Shown: piece after piece, positions 8,696 through 16,367 of the stretch | How the letters are laid out: each line of letters opens with the position of its first letter | Position numbering within the stretch: the stretch's first letter is position 1 | NCBI RefSeq assembly: GCF_014084105.1 | Contig: NZ_CP048289.1 | Span: 7,015,922-7,079,921 of the forward strand | DNA length: 64,000 nucleotides | Reading direction: 5' to 3' | DNA from: Streptacidiphilus sp. P02-A3a | Lineage (GTDB): Bacteria > Actinomycetota > Actinomycetes > Streptomycetales > Streptomycetaceae | Notes under the pieces: generated by a model | What the model was told of the DNA's origin: nothing | The model's database searches: none | What the model saw: only the letters and a program-made list of their open reading frames with translations | Made by a program: the position numbers and the translations under genes

Positions 8696-9733
8696 TCACC
8701 TGGTCCGGTCGAGCGGCCGCAGGAGTTCCGCGGTCAGTCGGCGCCGGGTGTCGTCCTCCTGCGCCCAGTCGGCCTGCCGGGTCAGCTGGATGGCGTTCAG
8801 CAGCTGGTCCACGGCGCGCCGGTCACCAGGGGCACGGTCAAGGAAGGTGTCGATGAGCGAGTCGTTCGCCCGGGCCGCGTCGTCCCCGAAGTGGGCCCGG
8901 ACCATGCCGGCCAGGCGCTCCTTGTCCGGCGGCTCCAGGTAGAGGTGAAGGCAGCGCCGCAGCAGGGGCACCGGGAACTCCCTTTCGCCGTTGCTCGTCA
9001 GCACGATGAACGGGAACGCCCGGCAGCGCACCCGCCCCTCGCGGATCACTACCGTGCTCCCGTCGTCGCAGCGCACCGGGACCTCGGGCACCCGATCGGC
9101 GATCCGCTCCAGCTCGGGGATGGTGAACTCGCCCTCCTCAAGGACGTTGAGGAGGTCGTTCGGCAGGTCGATGTCGCTCTTGTCGAGCTCGTCGATCAGG
9201 AGGACGCGCGGACGCTCCTGCGGTAGCAGCGCGGTGCCCAGCGGGCCCAGCCGGACGTACCGGCCGATCCCGCCGCCGGGCTCCCCCGCGTAGGGGGGTG
9301 GCTCGCTCGCCGCGCGCTCGAACTGCAGGTCCTGCAGGCGCCCGATGGCGTCGTACTGGTAGAGGCCGTCGCGCAGCTGGGTGCGGCTGACGATGGGCCA
9401 GCGCAGCACGCGGCCCAGGCCCAGCTCGTAGGCGACGGAGTGGGCCAGGGTGCTCTTGCCGCTGCCCGGGTCGCCAGTCACCAGCAGGGGCCGACGCAGG
9501 TAGAGCGCCGCATTGACCAACTCCCGCTCGCGGGCGCCGGGCCGGTGGTTGCGCGCCCGGTTTCCGGCCCGGTCACCGGCCAATCCGAGGCGGCGCTCGG
9601 TGACGTCGTCCACCGGGCCCGGCGACGGTACGACAGGTCCGCCGTCGAAGGCGCGCCAGGGCGGCGGGGCGGGGAGGTCGGCGATGGCGTCGTGGGGCGC
9701 GCCGGTACCGCGGTAGATCAACCACTCGCTCAT
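8696..9733 (-). CDS. MoxR-family AAA+ ATPase
   Basis: 345 residues from ATG. Walker A is GDPGSGKST near residue 89 and Walker B is VLLIDELDK near residue 180. The sensor-type segment FPFIVLTSNGEREFP and an arginine-rich PLLRRCLHL follow, all in MoxR order. MoxR ATPases act as chaperone-like remodelers and usually work with vWA-domain partners, here probably the SAV_2336 protein whose start lies 4 bp downstream. The 81-bp gap to the upstream peptidase gene is consistent with one operon. No truncation is visible. Confidence 0.88.
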   Translation of the reverse strand: MSEWLIYRGTGAPHDAIADLPAPPPWRAFDGGPVVPSPGPVDDVTERRLGLAGDRAGNRARNHRPGARERELVNAALYLRRPLLVTGDPGSGKSTLAHSVAYELGLGRVLRWPIVSRTQLRDGLYQYDAIGRLQDLQFERAASEPPPYAGEPGGGIGRYVRLGPLGTALLPQERPRVLLIDELDKSDIDLPNDLLNVLEEGEFTIPELERIADRVPEVPVRCDDGSTVVIREGRVRCRAFPFIVLTSNGEREFPVPLLRRCLHLYLEPPDKERLAGMVRAHFGDDAARANDSLIDTFLDRAPGDRRAVDQLLNAIQLTRQADWAQEDDTRRRLTAELLRPLDRTR

Positions 9734-9814
9734 GTCGCGCTCCTCAGCCCCATTGCCCGTCAGCTGCCCTTCGGATGCGCTCGACTCGTACGGTCTGATG
9801 TGGCGCTCTGACGA

Positions 9815-11782
9815 CTACGGCTCGGGCAGGGGATTGGCTGGATCATCGAACAGCAAAATGAGATCGCCACCCCGGATCACATCCCCACCATAGGCGGCTC
9901 GTCGCAACTCCCGCAATCCTTTGGGAAGTTCACTGGCTTTCAGGTCGGCCATCCATGTTTCTACCCGGCTGTCACCGCGGTGACACCCGGCGTGGCCGGC
10001 CGACTGCGCCGCGTTCTCGGCGCCCGAGGCCGTCGCCCCGTGCGCCCGCTCGGGCTCCGGCTCGGGCTCCGGCTCGCGGTCCGGCTCGCGCCAGAGCGCC
10101 ACGACATGACCGGCCTCCAGCAGCGATCGGGTCAGCCGCCGGGTCACTTCGGGCTCATCGGACGAGTCGTGACGGCAGATCAGCGGTACCTCGCCTTCAC
10201 CGAGCCGCTCCAGGTCCGCGGCGGTGTCCACTGTCCGGGGCGTCAGACGGCGCGCGGTGGCGAGCCGCTGCCACTGGCGCACCCGTTCACCCGGGGGCAC
10301 GCCGGCGTGCGGGCGGTTGCGCAGCACCACCTCGCGCTCGGCCCCCAGCCGCCCCTGTCCGGCGCGCCAGGTGTGCGCCGGTGCGAGCAACTCCTCCATC
10401 GGCGCGGCGATCTCGACCCGTGCGCGGTACTCCCGGCCGTCCAGCTGCGATCCGTCGGCATCGAGGAGGACGTCGCGCAACTGGTCACGGACCTCCCCGA
10501 CGGCCTCCAGCAAGCTGAGCCGGTCCCCGTGGCCTGTTCCCGTGTCGTCCCCGCCCTGCAGGGTCGGCCGCCACTCACCCTCGCCGAACCCGTGACTGAT
10601 GCTCCACCGGTACCCGCGCCGCTGCTGTCCGTAGCCGACCAGCGGCGCGAACTCCAGCAGCACGGACTCCGGGCGGCGGTGGGCGTGTTCGAGCCCCTGC
10701 CGGTCGGCGAGGGCGACCTCGCGCCGACGGGCCGAGATCCAGCCGGCCAGTCCGGTCACCGTCTCGCGCACCGCCGGATCGGGCCCGCGCGACAGCTCTG
10801 CCGCTACCGCGAGCAGGAACTGGAGGTGGTGGGCCTCGCTGTCACCGAGCCGGACGTATCCGTCCCGCCAGGTCAGCAGCGGGACCGGCCAGTCGCCGAC
10901 GGGCCTGGCGGACACATTCGGCATCAGCTGCCCGACCACGCCGGGCCGAGCGGGCGCGGGCAGCCGGGACAGCCAGTCGAGCTCCGCCAGCCGGTCCAGC
11001 GGCGTCCAGCTGCCGCGCTGACGCGGCAGCTCGCGCCGGACGTCGGTCCAGCTGGCCGAGGTCCGCCCCGGTCGGTCCTGGTGGCGGACGTGCCAGACGT
11101 CGTGCAGCCGCAGCAGCTCCCGTCCCGGCTGCGCTCCCAGGTCCGGGGCACCGGGCCGGTGGTGGCGCGCGGCGAGCTCATGGATCGCGCCAACCGGCAC
11201 GACCAGGCCGAGGTCCTCGCCGTCCCGGGCACGGACCAGGCCGACCACCTCGCCGCGGTCCTCGTCCACCAGCGGGCCGCCCGAGTACCCCTTGCGCAGC
11301 CGGCTCACGGCCGCCACCTGGAGGTAGCGGCCGTCCTGCCCAGTGATCCGGCAGCTGGAGTCAACCGCCTTGAAGCCCTCGTCCGACTCGGACGGCTGGT
11401 AGCCGTAGAGGTGGGCGTTCTCGCACAGCAGCGGTTCCCGCTCGCCGAGCCAGGCGACCGACTGCACCGCCGGTCGCTCGGCCAGGGCCACCAGGGCCAG
11501 GTCAGGCCCCCGACCGTCTCGGAACTCCTCGACGAGGTAGGCGAGTCGGGACCGCAGCAGGCGTCCGCCGAGGTGGACGCCGACAGAATCGCCCTCGGCC
11601 GTACCGCGCCGATCGCCGTTGGCCGAGACGAACAGGTGCGCGCAGGTCAGCACCCACCCGGGGGCGACCAGCACGCCGCTCCCCCACAGCCGCGGCTCCG
11701 GGGCCCCGGGCGGATCGCCGATGCCCACGGTGGCCGCCTTGGCCAGCAGGATCAGCTCATCGGACGCGGGCCACTCACTCAC
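9815..11782 (-). CDS. Trypsin-like serine peptidase with VMAP-C-like region
   Basis: About 655 residues from GTG at 11782, overlapping the end of the Trypco1 gene by 8 bp. The N-terminal 200 residues are a chymotrypsin-fold protease: GSGVLVAPGWVLTCAHL with His near residue 48, PDLALVAL with Asp near 97, and GYSGGPLVDE with Ser near 166. The rest (about 290-600) is a mixed helical region like the VMAP-C domain of vWA-MoxR-associated proteins. It contains an acidic Arg-Glu-Pro repeat near residue 560. No signal peptide is seen, so it probably acts in the cytoplasm. It may be a peptidase effector released by the MoxR/STAND switch; this is inference from the family context. Confidence 0.82.
   Translation of the reverse strand: MSEWPASDELILLAKAATVGIGDPPGAPEPRLWGSGVLVAPGWVLTCAHLFVSANGDRRGTAEGDSVGVHLGGRLLRSRLAYLVEEFRDGRGPDLALVALAERPAVQSVAWLGEREPLLCENAHLYGYQPSESDEGFKAVDSSCRITGQDGRYLQVAAVSRLRKGYSGGPLVDEDRGEVVGLVRARDGEDLGLVVPVGAIHELAARHHRPGAPDLGAQPGRELLRLHDVWHVRHQDRPGRTSASWTDVRRELPRQRGSWTPLDRLAELDWLSRLPAPARPGVVGQLMPNVSARPVGDWPVPLLTWRDGYVRLGDSEAHHLQFLLAVAAELSRGPDPAVRETVTGLAGWISARRREVALADRQGLEHAHRRPESVLLEFAPLVGYGQQRRGYRWSISHGFGEGEWRPTLQGGDDTGTGHGDRLSLLEAVGEVRDQLRDVLLDADGSQLDGREYRARVEIAAPMEELLAPAHTWRAGQGRLGAEREVVLRNRPHAGVPPGERVRQWQRLATARRLTPRTVDTAADLERLGEGEVPLICRHDSSDEPEVTRRLTRSLLEAGHVVALWREPDREPEPEPEPERAHGATASGAENAAQSAGHAGCHRGDSRVETWMADLKASELPKGLRELRRAAYGGDVIRGGDLILLFDDPANPLPEP
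10045..10092. repeat. Short tandem repeat coding Glu-Pro
   Basis: An imperfect tandem array of the 12-mer-like unit ccggctcgggct within the peptidase gene. On the coding strand it gives alternating Glu-Pro residues between the VMAP-C-like core and the C-terminal tail. It probably forms an extended linker and could vary in length by slippage. Confidence 0.6.
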
Positions 11783-12143
11783 TGGCCACCGACGGCTGGG
11801 ATTCGCGCTTCCAGGTGAGGGTGACCGACAGGTTGGCGCCGAGGCTGCCATCCGCGAGCAGGGCGACGGCCTTGCCGGGACGAGCGGCCACGGTGACACC
11901 GAAGGTAACCTGCCACTCGTCGGGGGCCGCCCGCGCCGCCGCGTCCCGCACCCACCGGGCCACGCCGGTCACCACGTCGTCCAGCCCCTCGACCCTGGCC
12001 ACGACGGCATCCCAGGCGCCGACCTCCTCCCACTCCTCCGCCGCCCCGCCGCCGGCCGCCCCCGGCGAGGGGGGCAACTCGCTGACACCGACCCAGATCA
12101 GGGTGCGGTCGTCCAACCGGATCTGCTGAAATCTCTCACTCAT
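11775..12143 (-). CDS. Trypsin-co-occurring domain 1 (CU044_2847 family) protein
   Basis: 122 residues from ATG at 12143; an alternative start 21 bp upstream has no better site. The sequence begins MSERFQQIRLDDRTLIWVGV. It ends with a beta-rich stretch TFGVTVAARPGKAVALLADG then LSVTLTW, the pattern of the small Trypco1/CU044_2847 family that precedes trypsin-like peptidases in these operons. It is first in the operon and its stop overlaps the peptidase GTG, which indicates translational coupling and probably fixed stoichiometry. Its role (inhibitor, chaperone or substrate adaptor of the peptidase) is not established. Confidence 0.8.
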   Translation of the reverse strand: MSERFQQIRLDDRTLIWVGVSELPPSPGAAGGGAAEEWEEVGAWDAVVARVEGLDDVVTGVARWVRDAAARAAPDEWQVTFGVTVAARPGKAVALLADGSLGANLSVTLTWKRESQPSVASE

Positions 12144-12585
12144 GGCTCCCCCTGCCCGGATCACTCCCGGTCGGTAATCGGTCCGACAGTCGCACGCTCA
12201 CACACTCCCACCCGATATTCGGTCAGGTTAGGTCAACTCGGCTCCGAAGTGGACCGAGGCTTCCCTGTCGGTTCCGCCCCTCCCGTAGTACTCGGCGGCG
12301 GCCGTGCTGTACATGGGGGCATTGCCCCCGATATTCCTGCTCCGGTGCCGGCCGGGTCCGCCGGTGGACGTCAAAGCCCTGCGGCAGCGGGTGGCGGGGC
12401 GGCGCGGAGGGCGGCTGCGGGAGACGGGGAACGGGCGGCGGTTCGGCCCGTGGCGGGCGGCGATCTCGGGCGGCGGCGGGTTGGAGACAGGTAAGGAAAC
12501 CTGGGTGGCGTATCCCGATGACGCCCGGCGGCCCGCAGATCGATGCTCTCCCTGTCGGGTAGGGGTCAACCTCCAGGAGAAGTCG
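12144..12585. promoter_or_regulatory. Divergent intergenic region
   Basis: 442 bp between the start of the minus-strand VMAP/Fxs operon and the plus-strand regulator pair. It must carry both promoters. I see no convincing -35/-10 pair or operator. A purine-rich ribosome site (ccaggaga) lies just before the regulator ATG at 12586. Open frames within it look like chance reading of GC-rich DNA. Confidence 0.5.
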
Positions 12586-13215
12586 ATGGGCGAACCGGTG
12601 AAAGTCAGCATTGTCGCGCAGGACCCCGTGCTGGAGGCGGGTACGCGGAGCTGCCTCCAGTACCACGGCGACATCGCGGTGGTACTGCCCGGGGAACCGG
12701 CGCAGGTCGCGGTCATGATGGTGGACCGGGTGACCTCGCGGGTGATCGACGCGGTGCGGGCCGCGCGGGAGGCGGACCAGCGCCGGGAGATCGTGCTGGT
12801 CGCCACAGAACTGGCGGGCGGCGACGCGGTGCAGGCATTAGCGGCGGGCGCCCGCGGGCTGCTGCGCCGTTCCGAGGCCACCGCCGAGCGCCTGGCGTCG
12901 ACGGTGGTGGCGGCCGCCGTCGGCGACTGCACGCTGCCGCCGGACCTGCTGGACGGGCTCCTTGAGCACGGCCACGGGGCCGACGCCCTCAGGGCGGGCG
13001 CGGGGGTGGCGGAGCGCGCCGGGGCGTCGCTGTCGGAGCGGGAGCAGGCGGTCCTGCGGCTGGTCGCCGACGGCCGGGAGACCGTGGAGATCGCACACGA
13101 GCTGTGCTACTCGCCCCGCACCGTGACCAGCGTGGTGCACGACGTCACCCATCGGTTCCAGCTCCGCAACCGCGCCCACGCGGTGGCCTTCGCACTGCGG
13201 GCGGGGCTGCTGTGA
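12586..13215 (+). CDS. LuxR-type regulator with degenerate receiver, TTA codon
   Basis: 209 residues from ATG with AGGAGA upstream. Residues 1-125 look like a response-regulator receiver fold without the usual phosphorylated Asp context (KVSIVAQDPVLEAGTRS, then ALAAGARGLLRRS). Residues about 145-205 are a LuxR/NarL helix-turn-helix (LSEREQAVLRLVADG, SPRTVTSVVHDV). Codon 85 is TTA (12838-12840), rare in such genomes and read by the bldA tRNA, so expression is probably delayed to development. The stop overlaps the next regulator's GTG (GTGA). Its position before the biosynthetic operon suggests a cluster-situated activator; no sensor kinase gene is nearby. Confidence 0.82.
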   Translation: MGEPVKVSIVAQDPVLEAGTRSCLQYHGDIAVVLPGEPAQVAVMMVDRVTSRVIDAVRAAREADQRREIVLVATELAGGDAVQALAAGARGLLRRSEATAERLASTVVAAAVGDCTLPPDLLDGLLEHGHGADALRAGAGVAERAGASLSEREQAVLRLVADGRETVEIAHELCYSPRTVTSVVHDVTHRFQLRNRAHAVAFALRAGLL

Positions 13216-13877
13216 TCGCGACGATGGTGGCCCCCGACACGGCCCCGGCCCCGGGCGCCCTCCGCGCCGCCGGGCCGCAGGTGCGGGTGCGGTCGAGCGA
13301 CGCCACGGCGCGCGCCGCGGTGGAGGCCAAGCTGCTGGATGCCGGGCTCCGGCTGGCCCTCACGCCGAATCCGTCCTCGCGGGACGTGCTGGTGGCCGTG
13401 GGTGACACCGTGGAGGGCGCGATCGAAGCCTGCGGGCCCGCCTTCCCTGGCGCCGACGAGCGGCGGCTGGTGGTGGTGGCCGACGTGCTGTCCCGCCACG
13501 GTGCCCGCCAGGCGCTGCGAGCGGGCGCACGGGCCATGGTGCTGTCCGCCGAGGCGACGCCGGAGCGACTGGCTGCCGCCGTCCACTCGGCCCACCGCGA
13601 CGAGGGCCGACTGTCCCACCTGGTGCTGGCCCGTCTGCTCAACGGGGCGTCGGAGCCGACCAGTCCCGGACGGCGCCCGGGCACACCGCAATTGACCCAC
13701 CGTCAACTTGAGGTGCTGCGGCTGATGGCGGACGGCCGCGGCAACGAGGCCATCGCCAGGACGCTCCGCTGCTCCAAGCACACCGTCAAGAACGTGATCT
13801 ACGAGTTGATGGGACAGCTCCAGGTCCGGAACCGGGCCCACGCGGTCGCGCACGCCGTGCGAACCGGGCTGATCTGA
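13212..13877 (+). CDS. Second LuxR-type regulator, paralogous to its neighbour
   Basis: 221 residues from GTG overlapping the previous stop by 4 bp. The layout matches the upstream gene: a degenerate receiver-like part (VRVRSSDATARAAVEAKL, ALRAGARAMVLSAEATPE) and a LuxR helix-turn-helix at about 150-215 (LTHRQLEVLRLMADGRG, SKHTVKNVIYELM). Both end with a shared pattern of NRAHAVA and a short tail GLI or GLL. The pair probably arose by tandem duplication and may form a heterodimer. Unlike the first gene I see no TTA codon. A 207-bp gap follows before the aminotransferase. Confidence 0.8.
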   Translation: MIATMVAPDTAPAPGALRAAGPQVRVRSSDATARAAVEAKLLDAGLRLALTPNPSSRDVLVAVGDTVEGAIEACGPAFPGADERRLVVVADVLSRHGARQALRAGARAMVLSAEATPERLAAAVHSAHRDEGRLSHLVLARLLNGASEPTSPGRRPGTPQLTHRQLEVLRLMADGRGNEAIARTLRCSKHTVKNVIYELMGQLQVRNRAHAVAHAVRTGLI

Positions 13878-14084
13878 CCCGCTGACCGGACCCGGGCACC
13901 CGACCGGGACAAACACGCAGCGGGGCGGCCCCGCGACTGCCATTCGTTCCCTGGTGCCGTGCCGCGATCCGGCGGCACGCTGCTTCTGCCCATGTCCGTC
14001 CCCTCGGGCATGGCGACCCGCCCTCCACCCGCGGGCGCCGCCATGGGCGGCCACCGCGAGCTCGATTGCTGCCGAGAGGACCTG
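13878..14084. promoter_or_regulatory. Leader region of the biosynthetic operon
   Basis: 207 bp between the regulators and the aminotransferase. It holds an inverted repeat cgtgccgc/gcggcacg at 13958-13965 and 13972-13979 with a 6-nt loop, and a GC hairpin at 13920-13934. Either could be an attenuator, a terminator of the regulator pair or an operator; the sequence does not decide. A ribosome site gagagga precedes the ATG at 14085. Confidence 0.35.
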
Positions 14085-15386
14085 ATGGACATCGCCGAGG
14101 ACACCGAGACCACTGGCCAGGACCCGCTGCCGGAGCCTGAGTTCAAGGTCTTCGAGGAACTGGAGTCGGAGGTCCGGATCTACTGCCGCAAGTTCCCGGC
14201 AGTCTTCGAGCGGGCCAAGGGCGCCGAACTGTTCGCCGAGGACGGCCGGACGTTCATCGACTTCTTCTGCGGCGCGGGGACGCTCAACTACGGGCACAAC
14301 AACGACTTCATCAAGGCCCGGGTGACCGAGTACCTGGCCGCCGACGGCATCGCGCACGGCCTGGACATGTACACCGTGGCCAAGCGGGAGTTCCTGGACG
14401 CCTTCGCCGACACCGTGCTGCGGCCCCGCGGGCTGGACTACAAGGCGCAGTTCACCGGTCCGACCGGTACCGACGCGGTGGAGGCCGCGCTCAAGCTCGT
14501 CCGCAAGCAGACCGGCCGTTCCGGCCTGGTCGCCTTCACCGGGGCGTACCACGGCATGTCGCGCGGTTCGCTCGCGGTGACCGGTAGCCGCCGGGCCCGA
14601 CGGGCGGGCGGCGTCGCCGGGCAGGACGTCACGTTCGTCCCCTACGAGGACGGCCCGCAGGGCCCGTTCGACTCGATCGGATACCTGGAGCGGCTGCTCG
14701 CCGACCCCTCCTCGGGCGTCGACCTGCCCGCCGCGGTGATCGTGGAGCCCACGCAGCTGGAGGGCGGCGTCTACCCGGCGAGCGCCGGGTGGCTGCGCGC
14801 CCTGCGCGAACTCACCGAGCGGCACGGGATCCTGCTGATCCTCGACGAGATCCAGGCAGGCTGCGGCCGCTCCGGCCGGTTCTTCTGCTTCGAGCACGCC
14901 GGGATCATCCCGGACGTGGTGACCCTCTCCAAGTCGCTCAGCGGGTACGGGCTTCCGCTGTCCATGGTGCTGTTCAAGCGGGAGTTGGACGTCTGGGAGC
15001 CGGGTGAGCACACCGGGACCTTCCGTGGCAACCAGCTGGCCTTCGTCGCCGCCACCGCGGCCTGCGCGCTGTGGCGGCAGGAGGGCTTTCACACCCACCT
15101 CGCCGCCGCCATCGGGCGGCTCGACCGGTTCCGCGGCGAACTGGACTCTCTGGCACAGGGACTGGTGACGCGCGGGAGCGGCATGGCGCTCGGCATCGAC
15201 CTCGGCGCGGCCGGCGGCCCGCAGCGCGCCGAGCGCCTGCAGCGGTACGCCTTCGATCGGGGGCTGATCGTCGAACTGTGCGGTCGCCAGGACGAGGTGG
15301 TGAAGCTGCTGCCTCCGCTGACCGTCGATCTCGCGGTCCTCGACCGCGGCCTCGACGTGCTGCGGCAGGGCCTGCAGTCGATCTGA
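14085..15386 (+). CDS. Class III aminotransferase, diaminobutyrate (EctB) type
   Basis: 433 residues from ATG with GAGAGGA 4 bp upstream. It is a PLP fold-type-I class III aminotransferase with the PLP lysine at about K283 (TLSKSLSGYGLPLSMVL) and LILDEIQAGCGRSG as the Asp/Gln cofactor segment. The lineage is that of L-2,4-diaminobutyrate:2-oxoglutarate aminotransferases (FFCGAGTLNYGHN, then HGLDMYT). Such enzymes move an amino group from glutamate to aspartate semialdehyde, giving L-Dab. No ectA or ectC is near, so this is not an ectoine locus. Dab would be a monomer for the NRPS or a substrate of the next gene, 27 bp downstream. Confidence 0.83.
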   Translation: MDIAEDTETTGQDPLPEPEFKVFEELESEVRIYCRKFPAVFERAKGAELFAEDGRTFIDFFCGAGTLNYGHNNDFIKARVTEYLAADGIAHGLDMYTVAKREFLDAFADTVLRPRGLDYKAQFTGPTGTDAVEAALKLVRKQTGRSGLVAFTGAYHGMSRGSLAVTGSRRARRAGGVAGQDVTFVPYEDGPQGPFDSIGYLERLLADPSSGVDLPAAVIVEPTQLEGGVYPASAGWLRALRELTERHGILLILDEIQAGCGRSGRFFCFEHAGIIPDVVTLSKSLSGYGLPLSMVLFKRELDVWEPGEHTGTFRGNQLAFVAATAACALWRQEGFHTHLAAAIGRLDRFRGELDSLAQGLVTRGSGMALGIDLGAAGGPQRAERLQRYAFDRGLIVELCGRQDEVVKLLPPLTVDLAVLDRGLDVLRQGLQSI

Positions 15387-15413
15387 CACCGCCGAAGAGA
15401 CAAGGAGAGCACC

Positions 15414-16367
15414 ATGTCCCGTCCGCTACGCCGCCACCTGATCTCGATAGACGACCTCGGCTTCGAGGAGATGCACCGCATCGTGCAGCGGGGCGCCGAC
15501 TTCGCCGCCGGCCGCCTTGAGGACGCCCGCCCGCTGCACGACGCGGTGGTGGGCATCCTGTTCCGCAGGACCTCCACCCGCACCCGCACCGCCTTCTCGG
15601 CCGGCACACTGCGCCTGGGCGGCCGGTTGATCAGCTACGGCCCCGGCGACCTGCAGGAGAACACCGGGGAGGCGGTCGAGGACACCGCCGCCGTGCTGTC
15701 CCGGATGCTGGACGTCCTGGTCGCCAGGACCGCCGGCAGCGAGGCCGAACTGCGGGCCTTCGCCGCCCAGCGGCAGATGGCCGTGATCAACGCGATGAGC
15801 GCCGCCGAGCACCCCACCCAGGCGCTCGCCGACCTCACCACGCTGCTCCGCCGGTTCGGGAGGATCGACGGTCTGCGGGTGCTCTATGCCGGGGAGGGCA
15901 ACAACACCGCCTCGGCACTGACGCTGGCGCTGTCCCGCTACCCCGGTACCGAACTGCACCTGCGCACCCCGAGCGGCTACGGGGTCGAGCAGCGCTACCT
16001 CGACCGGGCCGCCGAGTACGCGGCCGGCAGCGGCGCGCTGGTGGCGCAGCGCCACGACATGGCCGACCTGCCCGAGGTCGACGTGGTCTATACCACTCGT
16101 TGGCAGACCACCGGCACCACGAAGGCCGACCCCGAATGGCGGCGTGACTTCGAGCCGTTCCAGGTGGACAAGGCCGTCATGGACGCCGGCGCGGGTGCGC
16201 TGTTCATGCACGACCTGCCCGCGCACCGCGGCGACGAGACGACCGCCGAGGTACTCGAAGGACCGGCCTCGATCGCCTTCGAGCAGGCCGAGAACAAGTA
16301 CCACAGCGCCCGTGCGGTGCTGGAGTGGTGCGTCGGCGGCGGCCCCGCGGGAGACGGCGATGAGTGA
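15414..16367 (+). CDS. Ornithine-carbamoyltransferase-like enzyme
   Basis: 317 residues from ATG preceded by aaggagag. The carbamoyl-phosphate motifs are present: STRTR at about residue 54 and HPTQALAD at about 133. The ornithine-side motif, HCLP in OTC, is MHDLPAHRGDE near residue 265, with Asp in place of Cys. The amino-acid pocket is therefore probably altered. Beside Dap-forming sbnA/sbnB and a Dab aminotransferase, the natural guess is carbamoylation of Dap (giving beta-ureidoalanine/albizziine) or Dab, comparable to the ureido step of viomycin-type pathways. Its stop overlaps the next start by 8 bp. An ordinary arginine-pathway OTC is unlikely given the changed motif and context. Confidence 0.8.
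   Translation: MSRPLRRHLISIDDLGFEEMHRIVQRGADFAAGRLEDARPLHDAVVGILFRRTSTRTRTAFSAGTLRLGGRLISYGPGDLQENTGEAVEDTAAVLSRMLDVLVARTAGSEAELRAFAAQRQMAVINAMSAAEHPTQALADLTTLLRRFGRIDGLRVLYAGEGNNTASALTLALSRYPGTELHLRTPSGYGVEQRYLDRAAEYAAGSGALVAQRHDMADLPEVDVVYTTRWQTTGTTKADPEWRRDFEPFQVDKAVMDAGAGALFMHDLPAHRGDETTAEVLEGPASIAFEQAENKYHSARAVLEWCVGGGPAGDGDE

Noticed and set aside
14085..15386. Ectoine biosynthesis (EctB)
   Set aside because: No ectA, ectC or ectD nearby; the gene is embedded in a peptide operon.
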